A DNA stretch of 64,000 nucleotides from Streptomyces sp. WM6386 (GTDB lineage: Bacteria > Actinomycetota > Actinomycetes > Streptomycetales > Streptomycetaceae), in NCBI RefSeq assembly GCF_000972385.1, contig NZ_JXTE01000040.1, forward strand, positions 15,476 to 79,475, written 5' to 3'. The notes below the pieces were generated by a model. That model saw only the letters and a program-made list of their open reading frames with translations, ran no database searches and was not told where the DNA came from. Position numbers and translations under genes: made by a program. This document shows, piece by piece, positions 51,399-58,730 of the stretch. Within the stretch, counting starts at the first letter, position 1. Every line of letters begins with the position of its first letter.

Positions 51399-52619
51399 TC
51401 ATTTATCCCGCCCTTGGAGCGAAGTATATACATCCTTGAGATCTTTCAAGGCCGCTATCTTCCCTTCATAGAGGGGATCGAGCAATGAGATGTAGTTGAT
51501 CGCCATCCACCCGAAAGCCAACACATAGAGGCCATTTCTTATAGTGCTGCTTGGTGTAAATATGTCCAGCCCGTCGAGGATCCACAAGATCGCAAGAGGT
51601 GATGCTCCGGAAATCGCAGTTCGCACATAGTGGCCGAGATTACGCTTACTCGCTCGATGGGCAGCGAGGGTGTCCGCTTCGGGAAGTGCGTCATAATCCT
51701 TTCTTGCCAATGGGAGCAGCGTGCAGGCTATTTCTCGAGCTAGATCCTCGCGAGAATCCTCACGCGAAAGGGATATGGCCAGCTCCCAACTATTTATATA
51801 GTTAGCGGAACGGCGGAGCTTCTTTCGAAATGCCATTTCGCTCAGCAAATCACGAGGTTGAACAATCCGGGGGATTCCCAACTCCAGGCACTTTGCCGCT
51901 CTATGGAGGCGATCTATGACCTCTTGCCGATCATTGAGCGACATCATGGAGTCTTTCTGATCGGTGAGCACCTGCGTGACCAGCTGCAGCTCAGCAAAAA
52001 CGACGACGTCGGGGTAGTAGTGAATGCGCATAAAGTCCATAAAGATCGAGGTGCCGCGCACGATCACGGTGAATGTCATAGTGGTGGAAACGATGGTAAG
52101 GAAGGGTGATATAAGCAGGAAAGTGATAGCGTCAACTAGGTTGAATTCACCCGAGGGTGGCAGGTGGAGTCTTCCCCGGTACTCGGCCAAAGCGAGGCCC
52201 AGGATGGCAGCCGTTAGAGTGACGACGACGGGCAAGACTCTGCAACGCTTACACGGCAAGCGGCGGGCATAGTATTTGGCCAGAAGAAGATTCATTACGA
52301 CTGCCGCAATGGAGGCGGCAGGGCTGAAGAATAGTGCACCAAATACGAAGGGTGCACATACGAGGCCTAACCCGGGAGTTGCCAGGATCGGGAATATCGT
52401 TACTGCTGCACTTGTTTCCCGAAAATCCTCCTTCGCCACCCTGCGGCAATAGGTTGAGAACAGCTGGCGGTCATCGTGTTTTACGATCTCCGGCGGCGCC
52501 GCTGTTATGATATGCGCCCACGTTTTAAATCTTCCTCGGGCGTCTTGCGAAATAATTTTCGACTTGAATGCCCGATAGCCGCTTCTTTTGCCTTTTCTTT
52601 TCTTGCTGTTGCGGAACAT
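51399..52619 (-). CDS. Multi-pass membrane protein of unknown family (cargo)
   Basis: The 406-residue protein (ATG 52619; the frame opens at 52697) has a Lys/Arg-rich N-terminus (FRNSKKRKGKRSGYRAF). Two to four membrane helices follow in the first half (TIFPILATPGLGLVCAPFVF, VLPVVVTLTAAILGLALA, ITFLLISPFLTIVSTTMTF), then a cytoplasmic helical domain with two more hydrophobic stretches near the end. Base composition is lower in G+C than its surroundings, as for the gene at 46580, suggesting recent acquisition. No known transporter motif is seen. Confidence 0.72.
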   Translation of the reverse strand: MFRNSKKRKGKRSGYRAFKSKIISQDARGRFKTWAHIITAAPPEIVKHDDRQLFSTYCRRVAKEDFRETSAAVTIFPILATPGLGLVCAPFVFGALFFSPAASIAAVVMNLLLAKYYARRLPCKRCRVLPVVVTLTAAILGLALAEYRGRLHLPPSGEFNLVDAITFLLISPFLTIVSTTMTFTVIVRGTSIFMDFMRIHYYPDVVVFAELQLVTQVLTDQKDSMMSLNDRQEVIDRLHRAAKCLELGIPRIVQPRDLLSEMAFRKKLRRSANYINSWELAISLSREDSREDLAREIACTLLPLARKDYDALPEADTLAAHRASKRNLGHYVRTAISGASPLAILWILDGLDIFTPSSTIRNGLYVLAFGWMAINYISLLDPLYEGKIAALKDLKDVYTSLQGRDK

Positions 52620-52790
52620 GGCCTCGCCAGGGTCTTGATGGTTCCCTTGATGAGTCTGCCTCCGTTCCGTTTTATTTTGTCGAATCTGGAGCCGCACTGC
52701 TCGTTGATCATGAGCAGTGGCTGAAGCGTGGGCTTGTCCGGCTATCTGCGTGTCCAGCGCGGTCGTCTGCCTTCACCCCGCCCCCTCCCC

Positions 52791-52940
52791 GATCCCATCC
52801 CGTCTGCCGTCGACCCACACACCGTGGAGCGGGCGTGGTTCCTGGCGTCCAGGTGGAGCGCGCCACTGTACGAACGACCTGGACGCCAGGGGCCGCGTCT
52901 GCTCGGCTCTGCCTGGGTCGACGGCAGACGGGATGGGATC
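52791..52940. repeat. 150-bp nested hairpin with 27-bp perfect outer arms
   Basis: Outer arms at 52791-52817 and 52914-52940 are perfect reverse complements over 27 bp (left arm begins GATCCCATCCCGTCTGCC). Inner arms at 52841-52854 and 52877-52890 (CCTGGCGTCCAGGT) are perfect over 14 bp. The stretches between the arms also pair partly with G-U wobbles, so the whole could fold into one long rod with a 22-base loop. It lies in a gene-free stretch (52620-53184) whose right part is also rich in short GC hairpins. Possible roles are an RNA element, a transfer or replication locus, or a miniature transposon. Confidence 0.85.
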
Positions 52941-53184
52941 TCCCGCACTCCTGCACCAGCCACTCATGGCCGGCACTCGCAAGCGGGCCCCGCCATCCTG
53001 GAGCCTGAGCGCCCCCGCCGGAGGCATGGCATTGACCCGCGGGTGACTTCCTCACTCCTCCCCGCAGCACGTGGCGCGCCGCCGGGCGCGGCCAGCCGGG
53101 GCGAAGACAGGAGGCAGGCCGCGCCGCAGAGGCGGCGCGCGCCCGCGCTTGCGCGGGCCTTGAACCAGTAGAGAAAGTTGTAAC

Positions 53185-53562
53185 TCAGTCCGGCGTGTGG
53201 GGCTTGAAGTCGTTTGTGCAGGCTGGGAGTTCGACGCCTTGGCGGTGGGCGAGCGGTAGGAAGATCACTGGTCGGATCGTCCATGTGATGCGGGTCTGGG
53301 CATGGGTGATCGTGACCGCGCAGGGCTCGGAGCGTAAGAGGGCTTGCCGGGTTGCGATGCGTCCTTGGGAGAGCCAGGCCCATGCCGTGTCGGAAGCGTC
53401 GGAGTCCAGGGCTGGAGAGATCGTGCGGAGCGTTACCGCAACCCATCTGTCTGCCTGGGAAGCCGAGTAGGCGTCGAGGGATGCTCGGAGCGTTGGCCTT
53501 TCCTCCTCGGTGAGGTCCTGGGTCCAGCACTCGCACCAGTAGCCGTGGCGGGGTCCGTTCAT
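53185..53562 (-). CDS. Hypothetical protein coupled to an ATP-binding protein
   Basis: The product has 125 residues and starts NGPRHGYWCECWTQDLTEEE, then SQADRWVAVTLRTISPALDS. It ends with ELPACTNDFKPHTPD. The sequence resembles small proteins often found in Streptomyces next to HATPase_c genes in accessory DNA. Its ATG overlaps the upstream stop (TGATG). No function can be assigned. Confidence 0.7.
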   Translation of the reverse strand: MNGPRHGYWCECWTQDLTEEERPTLRASLDAYSASQADRWVAVTLRTISPALDSDASDTAWAWLSQGRIATRQALLRSEPCAVTITHAQTRITWTIRPVIFLPLAHRQGVELPACTNDFKPHTPD

Positions 53563-53990
53563 CAGCACGGGTGGCCTCCCGTACGTACGTCAGTGAAGAG
53601 CTCCGCGGTGACCGTGTGGCCGCCGTCGCTGTCATGGACCACGACCCGGTGGGCGATCGCGGTGACCATCCCCAGGCCCCGACCGTGCTCGGCCTCCTGG
53701 TCCTGGTGCTCGACCTTCGGGACCGCGCCGGCCCCTCCGCCATCCGTGACCGACAGAGCGATCACCTGTGCCGACACCGCCAGAGCCAGATGGAAGCTGC
53801 CGGAGTCCCGGCCGCTGGCCGTGTGCAGGATCGCGTTCGCGCTCAGCTCGCTCACGATCAGTTCCGCGTCCTCCGCTAGCGGCGATCCGCGCAGGATGTC
53901 GCGGGTCCAGCGGCGGGCCCGGCTCACTTCTTCTGGAAAACCTGGGCAAGTGAGCCCCCAGACCCGGGCTGCACTCGTATACTCGTGCAT
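53562..53990 (-). CDS. HATPase_c (anti-sigma/RsbW-like) ATP-binding protein
   Basis: The 142-residue protein has a GHKL-type ATPase fold: AELIVSELSANAILHTAS is the N-box (Glu and Asn), ALSVTDGGGAGAVP is the D-box, and EHGRGLGMVTAIAHRVVVH is the G-box. Streptomyces carry many such lone RsbW-like proteins. ATG 53990 follows GAAGGAAC; it lies inside a sequence matching the element's regulator motif (ACTCGTATACTCGTG at 53973), so the GntR protein may control it. Partner unknown. Confidence 0.83.
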   Translation of the reverse strand: MHEYTSAARVWGLTCPGFPEEVSRARRWTRDILRGSPLAEDAELIVSELSANAILHTASGRDSGSFHLALAVSAQVIALSVTDGGGAGAVPKVEHQDQEAEHGRGLGMVTAIAHRVVVHDSDGGHTVTAELFTDVRTGGHPC

Positions 53991-53993
53991 ACA
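53973..53993. promoter_or_regulatory. Degenerate regulator site over the ATPase gene start
   Basis: ACTCGTATACTCGTGCATAC resembles the ACTCGTCTA / TAGACGAGT motif found at four other places in the element, and covers the ATG of the ATPase gene. Weaker than the others. Confidence 0.4.
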
Positions 53994-54036
53994 AGTTCCT
54001 TCGTGCTGGTAGGCCGCCATGTGCAGCGGGTTCGGG

Positions 54037-54468
54037 CTAGACGAGTTTCACGCCGTCGTGGGCGCGGATGGCCGGTGGGGACGTCGCGTCGAGTGCGTCC
54101 AGGACGCGGATGGCGTACGCCTCGTCGGAGAGTTCGGAGACTTCTTCGCGGGTGGCCCAGCGCAGGGCGCGGGTTTCGTCGCCGGTGGTGGGCGTGCCGT
54201 CGGCGGCTTCGCAGCGGAAGACCAGCGAGACGATCAGGCCCGTCATGTTCTTGTAGACGCCGGTCAGGGTCGCGGGAAGTGCGATCTTGATGCCGGTCTC
54301 TTCGAGGACTTCGCGTTGCAGGGCCTCGGGGATGGTCTCCTCGCGTTCGAGGACGCCGCCCGGGGGTTCCCACCTGCCGTTGTCGCGGCGCTGGATCAGG
54401 AGGGCCCGGCCCTGGGCGTCGACGACCACTCCGGCAACGCTCACGGAGTGCGGTCGGTCAGTGCTCAC
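54037..54468 (-). CDS. Nudix hydrolase, AICE-associated (Pif-like)
   Basis: A 143-residue Nudix protein. The Nudix box is complete: GGVLEREETIPEALQ leads into REVLEETGI. The N-terminus HSVSVAGVVVDAQGRALLIQ is the first beta-strand pair. In pSAM2 the Pif protein, which prevents redundant transfer between donors, contains a Nudix motif and sits at a similar place; this gene may do the same. GTG 54468 is chosen, although its ribosome site is close; a longer frame from GTG 54525 would overlap the operator. It diverges from the GntR gene. Confidence 0.85.
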   Translation of the reverse strand: MSTDRPHSVSVAGVVVDAQGRALLIQRRDNGRWEPPGGVLEREETIPEALQREVLEETGIKIALPATLTGVYKNMTGLIVSLVFRCEAADGTPTTGDETRALRWATREEVSELSDEAYAIRVLDALDATSPPAIRAHDGVKLV

Positions 54469-54523
54469 GTTCCTCGGCCCTCTCGGCTGGCTAGGCTCTC
54501 CACCGTAGCAACAAGACTCGCCC

Positions 54524-54536
54524 ACTCGTCTAGATA
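54524..54536. promoter_or_regulatory. GntR operator between nudix and gntR genes
   Basis: ACTCGTCTAGATA contains the ACTCGTCTA motif and overlaps the probable promoters of both divergent genes; AAGGAG for the GntR gene follows five bases later. Confidence 0.65.
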
Positions 54537-54551
54537 CCTAAAGGAGTACGC

Positions 54552-55340
54552 GTGAGCCCTCTTTCTTCCGGCCTTCTCGGCGATCTCGACCCCACGAGCG
54601 ATCGTGCGGTCTTCCGGCAGATCGCCGACCAGCTGCGTGAGGCCATCGACCGTGGGCGATTCCGCGAGGGCGACAAGCTGCCCTCGGAGGCCGACCTCGT
54701 CGATCACTACGGGGTATCCCGTATGACGGTCCGAAACTCCTTCTCCATCCTTCAAGGGGAAGGTCTCGTGCACGCCGAGCACGGCAAGGGCGTCTTCGTC
54801 CGGCCCCGGCCGCCCGTGCGGCGTCTCGCCTCCGACAGGTTCGCGCGGCGGCATCGCGAGCAAGGCAAGTCCGCCTTCATCGTCGAGGCCGACGCCGCCG
54901 GCAGTCACCCCCAGGTCGACAGCCTGGAGGTCAAGGAAGAGAAGGCCAGTCAGGACATCTCCACCCGGCTCGGCTCCGTACGGCGTGTGCTCGCCCGCCG
55001 GCGCCGGTATCTCCTCGACGGGCGGCCGGTCGAGTTCGCCACCTCCTACCTGCCCCTCGACATCGCCCGCGGCACTCAGATCGCCGAACCCAATCCCGGG
55101 CCCGGCGGCATCTACGCCCGCCTCGAAGAACTCGGCCACCGCCTCGACCACTTCGAGGAGGAGATCCGGGCCCGGATGCCCTCGCCGGCCGAAGTGAAGA
55201 CGCTCCGCCTGGCCTCCGGCGTACCCGTCATCCACCTCATCCGGACCGCCTTCGACACCGAGGGGCGAGCCGTGGAGGTCTGCGACACCGTGATGGCGGC
55301 TGACGCATACGTGCTGTCGTACCAGCTTCCCGCGACCTGA
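54552..55340 (+). CDS. GntR/HutC-family regulator (KorSA-like)
   Basis: The 262-residue repressor has an N-terminal winged helix (AVFRQIADQLREAIDRG, then KLPSEADLVDHYGVSRMTVR) and a UTRA ligand domain (RYLLDGRPVEFATSYLPLDI). GTG 54552 follows AAGGAG. In pSAM2 the equivalent KorSA represses the replication activator and its own gene. Matching sites (TAGACGAGT) lie upstream of this gene and of three operon segments in the element, so it probably holds the element in the integrated, silent state. Confidence 0.92.
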   Translation: MSPLSSGLLGDLDPTSDRAVFRQIADQLREAIDRGRFREGDKLPSEADLVDHYGVSRMTVRNSFSILQGEGLVHAEHGKGVFVRPRPPVRRLASDRFARRHREQGKSAFIVEADAAGSHPQVDSLEVKEEKASQDISTRLGSVRRVLARRRRYLLDGRPVEFATSYLPLDIARGTQIAEPNPGPGGIYARLEELGHRLDHFEEEIRARMPSPAEVKTLRLASGVPVIHLIRTAFDTEGRAVEVCDTVMAADAYVLSYQLPAT

Positions 55341-55401
55341 TCGTCATGGTTTGCGGTGGTGCGCGGGGACGGTTCTCGGACTCGTACACCTCAACAGGCA
55401 T

Positions 55402-55417
55402 ACTCGTATAGACGAGT
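55402..55417. promoter_or_regulatory. Palindromic GntR operator
   Basis: ACTCGTATAGACGAGT is a perfect 6-4-6 palindrome and the most symmetrical copy of the motif. It lies 107 bp before the TTG start of the transfer operon. Confidence 0.75.
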
Positions 55418-55481
55418 GGGCAAGTTGAGTGGCAGAGTGGTCCACGTGATCCCGAAGGTCGGGTTCGCAGGACGCATCATG

Positions 55482-55497
55482 TATAGACGAGTAGATA
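55482..55497. promoter_or_regulatory. GntR operator at the transfer operon start
   Basis: TATAGACGAGTAGATA lies 12 bp before the TTG start at 55509, overlapping the likely ribosome-binding region. It matches 58365-58380 closely. Confidence 0.7.
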
Positions 55498-55508
55498 GGG
55501 GAACTCCC

Positions 55509-55868
55509 TTGCGCACCATCCGTGTTGAGGCCTCCGCCGCGACGATCCTGCTGACCGAGGCTCCGGAGCCGAAGGTTCGCGACCGTCAGACCGGCGAGCG
55601 GGCCATGGACACCGTCAGTGGTGAGCCGCTGATGACGATCGGCGTCGTCTACATCGAGGAGGGCGAGTCGTCGCTGATCAAGGTCACCGTTCCTGAGGGC
55701 GGTATCTCGGAGGGGCTGGCGCTCGGGGCGCCGGTCTCGCTGCCGGGGCTGATCGCCCGGCCCTGGGAGAGCGTGTTCAACGGGCAGCAGCGCCACGGCA
55801 TCGCCTTCCGCGCCGCCGCCGTCACCCCGGCCGCATTCCCCGCTGCCGCTACCGGGGCCGCTGCCTGA
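55509..55868 (+). CDS. AICE conserved protein preceding the transfer ATPase
   Basis: The 119-residue product probably starts at TTG 55509, eight bases after AGGGGA: RTIRVEASAATILLTEAPEP. It continues with VRDRQTGERAMDTVSGEPLM and TIGVVYIEEGESSLIKVTVP. The same protein occurs at this place in many Streptomyces integrative elements as I recall, and its fold is predicted to be mostly beta. Its end overlaps the ATG of the transfer gene (TGATG). Role unknown, perhaps in control of transfer or replication. Confidence 0.78.
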   Translation: MRTIRVEASAATILLTEAPEPKVRDRQTGERAMDTVSGEPLMTIGVVYIEEGESSLIKVTVPEGGISEGLALGAPVSLPGLIARPWESVFNGQQRHGIAFRAAAVTPAAFPAAATGAAA

Positions 55869-57244
55869 TGTCCGACCTGACGACACTCCTGGAGGTGGGT
55901 GGTCCTGTCGCCGCACTCGGCGGTGGGGCCGCCTACGCCCGGGCCAAGCACCCCGGGGTCTACTGGTCGACCGTCGGCCTGCCGATATCCACGGCCCGGC
56001 TGCTCAGCTCGTACAGCTCAGTCATGGAAGCCTGCGGCCTGACCGTCGCACCGTCCCGACTGCGCGTGCTGGCGGTCAAGGCGACCACCCGACGCGAGAT
56101 ACGGCCCGTACCGCCGCGTCGCGGCATCATCCGTCCTACGTCGACCGGGCTCCGGTTGCGGCTCCGGCTCGCCCCCGGGCAGGAGCCCGCCGACGTCGCC
56201 GCCTCCGCCGAACGACTGCGGCACGCCTGGGGCGTTCACGCCGTCTACGTCACCACCATCAAGCCCGGTGTCGTCGAACTTCGGCTCGTCGGCTTCGACG
56301 TCCTGCGGCAGGTCCGGATGCCGCGCAAGGTCGACTCCGGATACTTGCGCATTCCGGTCGCCCTGCGCGAGGACGCCACCGCCTTCGCACGCGACTACCG
56401 CACCATGCCGCACCAACTCACCCTCGGCGCCACCCTGTCCGGCAAGTCCATGTACCTGCGCAACCTGATCACTGGACTCGCCCCGCAACCGGTCGCCCTC
56501 GTCGGCATCGACTGCAAGCGGGGTGTGGAACTGGCGCCGTTCGCGTCCCGGCTCTCGGCCCTCGCCACCGATCCGGAGCAAGCTGCCGAGCTGCTTCCCG
56601 TACTCGTCAAGGAAATGGAGGACCGCTACGACCTGATCAAGGCCCGGCAGGGCATCACCCCGGACATCCCCGACGAGGAGATCACCTCCGACATCTGGGG
56701 CCTGCCCGAGCACGAACGCCCCACCCCCATCGTGCTGTTCGTCGACGAGGTCGCCGAACTCTTCCTCGTCGCCACCCGCAAGGACGAGGAACGGCGCGAC
56801 GAGATGGTCACCCAACTCATCCGCCTCGCCCAACTCGGCCGCGCCGCCGGCATCTACCTGGAGGTCTGCGGACAGCGCTTCGGCGCCGAACTTGGCAAGG
56901 GCGCGACCATGCTCCGCGCCCAGCTGACCGGCCGCGTCTGCCACCGTGTCAACGACGAAGCCTCCGCCAAGATGGCCCTCGGCGACATCGCCCCGGAAGC
57001 GGTCATGGCCGCCTGCGCCATCGCCCCCGAACGGCCCGGCCTGGCAGTCGCCGGTGACACCTCCGGCGGCTGGTCCCGCATCCGCACGCCGTATCTCTCC
57101 CTCGGCGATGCCGCCGAGATCTGCCGCGACTCCGCGCACCTGGTCCCCGACCTGCCCGCGCTCAAGCCCTTCCGGCCCCACGTGCCCGTGCGACCGGTCG
57201 AAGCCCCGGTGCCGCAGGTCCAGCCGCGCCCGATCACCGACTGA
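55868..57244 (+). CDS. FtsK/SpoIIIE-like DNA transfer protein (TraSA/TraB type)
   Basis: This 458-residue DNA translocase moves double-stranded DNA between mycelia during Streptomyces conjugation. The N-terminal third includes a weak membrane-proximal segment. Walker A is GATLSGKS at 187-194. Walker B is PIVLFVDEVAELF, and QLIRLAQLGRAAGIYLEVCG is the following FtsK motif. The C-terminal tail is Pro-rich and may include the DNA-recognition helix. It acts as a hexamer at the membrane; neighbours encode Spd spread proteins. Confidence 0.92.
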   Translation: MSDLTTLLEVGGPVAALGGGAAYARAKHPGVYWSTVGLPISTARLLSSYSSVMEACGLTVAPSRLRVLAVKATTRREIRPVPPRRGIIRPTSTGLRLRLRLAPGQEPADVAASAERLRHAWGVHAVYVTTIKPGVVELRLVGFDVLRQVRMPRKVDSGYLRIPVALREDATAFARDYRTMPHQLTLGATLSGKSMYLRNLITGLAPQPVALVGIDCKRGVELAPFASRLSALATDPEQAAELLPVLVKEMEDRYDLIKARQGITPDIPDEEITSDIWGLPEHERPTPIVLFVDEVAELFLVATRKDEERRDEMVTQLIRLAQLGRAAGIYLEVCGQRFGAELGKGATMLRAQLTGRVCHRVNDEASAKMALGDIAPEAVMAACAIAPERPGLAVAGDTSGGWSRIRTPYLSLGDAAEICRDSAHLVPDLPALKPFRPHVPVRPVEAPVPQVQPRPITD

Positions 57245-57328
57245 CCTTCCTCCCCCAACTCCGGTCGGTGTGACCGCCTCACTCCACGTCCCTACCCCTC
57301 CCATGCCTGAACCCGGAAGGAGCCGCTC

Positions 57329-57955
57329 ATGCGCGCCCAACTGGCCCGCGTCGACGCGGTGCTCGTCCAGGCGCTGATCGCTGCCGCGCTGTCCTTCGCC
57401 CACATCCACGACATCGCCTCGGCGGCAGGACAGGACGGATGGAAGGCGTGGGCCTACCCCGTCTCCGTCGACCTGCTGCTCGTCGCCGCATGGCGTCGAC
57501 TCCGGTCCGGTGAGGCGAAAGCGTCCGGGTGGTGTTGGTTCGTCATCGCACTCGCCGCGTCCCTCGGCGCGAACGTCGCCACCGCCGGACTGCTCGACCT
57601 GGACCAGGTGCCGGCCTGGCTGCGCATCCTCGTCGCGGGCTGGCCTGCGGTCGCCTTCCTCGGCGGAACCCTCCTCGCCCACTCCAGTCCGACGACGAAA
57701 CCGGCCAACGACACCGAGGTCATCGAGGACCAGGAGGACGCGCCCGAACCCACCCCCGAGCCACCCGCCCAACCAGCCATCGAAGCACCGCCCGAGCGCC
57801 CCGCCGTACCCGTCCCGACCGCCCTGGTCGACCACGCCCGCAAGGTCGCCGCCGAACACCACACCCGCACCGGCACCCCGATCGACACCCCAACCCTCCG
57901 CGCCCGCCTCGGCGTTCCCGCACCCATGGCCGAAGCCATCGCCGCCCAGCTCTGA
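57329..57955 (+). CDS. DUF2637 membrane protein (SpdB-like spread protein)
   Basis: A 208-residue protein with four membrane helices in the first 125 residues (VDAVLVQALIAAALSFAHI, then AWAYPVSVDLLLVAAW and WCWFVIALAASLGANVATAG). An acidic Pro-rich linker and a C-terminal helix-turn-helix-like domain follow (VDHARKVAAEHHTRTGTPI). Spd proteins aid spread of plasmid DNA across septa after transfer. AAGGAG precedes ATG 57329. Confidence 0.87.
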   Translation: MRAQLARVDAVLVQALIAAALSFAHIHDIASAAGQDGWKAWAYPVSVDLLLVAAWRRLRSGEAKASGWCWFVIALAASLGANVATAGLLDLDQVPAWLRILVAGWPAVAFLGGTLLAHSSPTTKPANDTEVIEDQEDAPEPTPEPPAQPAIEAPPERPAVPVPTALVDHARKVAAEHHTRTGTPIDTPTLRARLGVPAPMAEAIAAQL

Positions 57956-57967
57956 GAGGAGATCCAC

Positions 57968-58159
57968 ATGCCCGCCAACCGCCGCTTCCGCAACGTCACC
58001 CGTATCGGCCCCGTCCAGGTCGCCACCTCGTACGACCAACGGGGCCGCGAGAAGCACACCGCCGCCTGCACCGCCCCGCGCTGCGGCTTCTCCACCGACT
58101 ACGACAGCCGCGCCGCCGCCGAACTGGCCGCCAACACCCACCGCTGCCCCGTCCGCTGA
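57968..58159 (+). CDS. Mobile-element transfer protein (Spd-like, small)
   Basis: This 63-residue protein reads PANRRFRNVTRIGPVQVATS and later CTAPRCGFSTDYDS and ANTHRCPVR. Three cysteines and a histidine could bind a metal. It is a known small component of AICE transfer regions. GAGAGGAG precedes the ATG, 13 bp after the previous stop. Confidence 0.82.
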   Translation: MPANRRFRNVTRIGPVQVATSYDQRGREKHTAACTAPRCGFSTDYDSRAAAELAANTHRCPVR

Positions 58160-58174
58160 GAGGACCTCGCACCC

Positions 58175-58369
58175 GTGACCGTCAGCCTGCCGCTCGTCTT
58201 CATCCTCGGCTTCTTCGCCTGGGGAGCGGTCAAGTTCCTCGGCGTCCGTACCTGGGTCGTCGTACTGATCGCCCTCTTCGGCTTCCTGCTCTCCCGCACC
58301 TTCATGGCCCCCGCCGTGGAGTCCGGCACGCGCTCCGGCGTGGACATCATCAACGGCTCACACGACTAG
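58175..58369 (+). CDS. Small membrane spread protein
   Basis: The product has 64 residues and two closely spaced hydrophobic segments (VSLPLVFILGFFAWGAVKFL and TWVVVLIALFGFLLSRTFM). GTG 58175 follows GAGAGGA. It is part of the transfer operon. Its TAG stop lies inside the TAGACGAGT motif at 58367. Confidence 0.8.
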   Translation: MTVSLPLVFILGFFAWGAVKFLGVRTWVVVLIALFGFLLSRTFMAPAVESGTRSGVDIINGSHD

Positions 58370-58380
58370 ACGAGTAGATA
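58365..58380. promoter_or_regulatory. GntR operator overlapping a stop codon
   Basis: ACTAGACGAGTAGATA matches the site at 55482. It overlaps the TAG stop of the upstream gene and precedes AAGGAG of the next, so it can control the SpdD-Rep-Xis-Int segment separately. Confidence 0.7.
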
Positions 58381-58394
58381 AGGAGAACGCCGCC

Positions 58395-58709
58395 GTGTTT
58401 CTGCCCAAGTACCCCGACAACCCGACCCCGCCGCCCGCGCACACCCACGCCCCGGCCGACCCGATGCCCGTACGGCGCTCGCTCCCGTCGGTCTCCATCG
58501 ATCAGAAGACCGTCGTCGCCCTGGTCGTCGGCGGAGTCGTCCTCACCGCGCTCCTGGCGGCCGTCGCCATCACGGCCATCTCCGTAGCCGTGTGGTCCTG
58601 CGCTCCCTGCTCCGCGAGCAGCACCGGCGCTGACTCCCCGCCAGACCTCCGGGGCGGCGTCGCTCGACTAAGCATCACGCCGCCCCGGGGCCTGTTCCTC
58701 CCGACCTAG
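58395..58709 (+). CDS. SpdD-like membrane protein
   Basis: A 104-residue protein with a Pro/His-rich N-terminus (PDNPTPPPAHTHAPADPM), one strong membrane helix (VVALVVGGVVLTALLAAVAI) and a Cys-containing tail (WSCAPCSAS). GTG 58395 follows AAGGAG. SpdD proteins precede the rep gene in pSAM2-type elements. The next gene starts 21 bp after its stop. Confidence 0.84.
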   Translation: MFLPKYPDNPTPPPAHTHAPADPMPVRRSLPSVSIDQKTVVALVVGGVVLTALLAAVAITAISVAVWSCAPCSASSTGADSPPDLRGGVARLSITPPRGLFLPT

Positions 58710-58730
58710 CCAGCCAGAAGGAGAAACGCC

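Noticed and set aside
55422..55480. tRNA-like stretch (GAGTGGCAGAGTGGTCC with GGTCGGGTTCGCAGG)
   Set aside because: No acceptor stem or anticodon arm can be formed.
56018..58141. 707-codon minus-strand frame over the transfer genes
   Set aside because: Gly-rich mirror frame of the FtsK-like and Spd genes with no motif.
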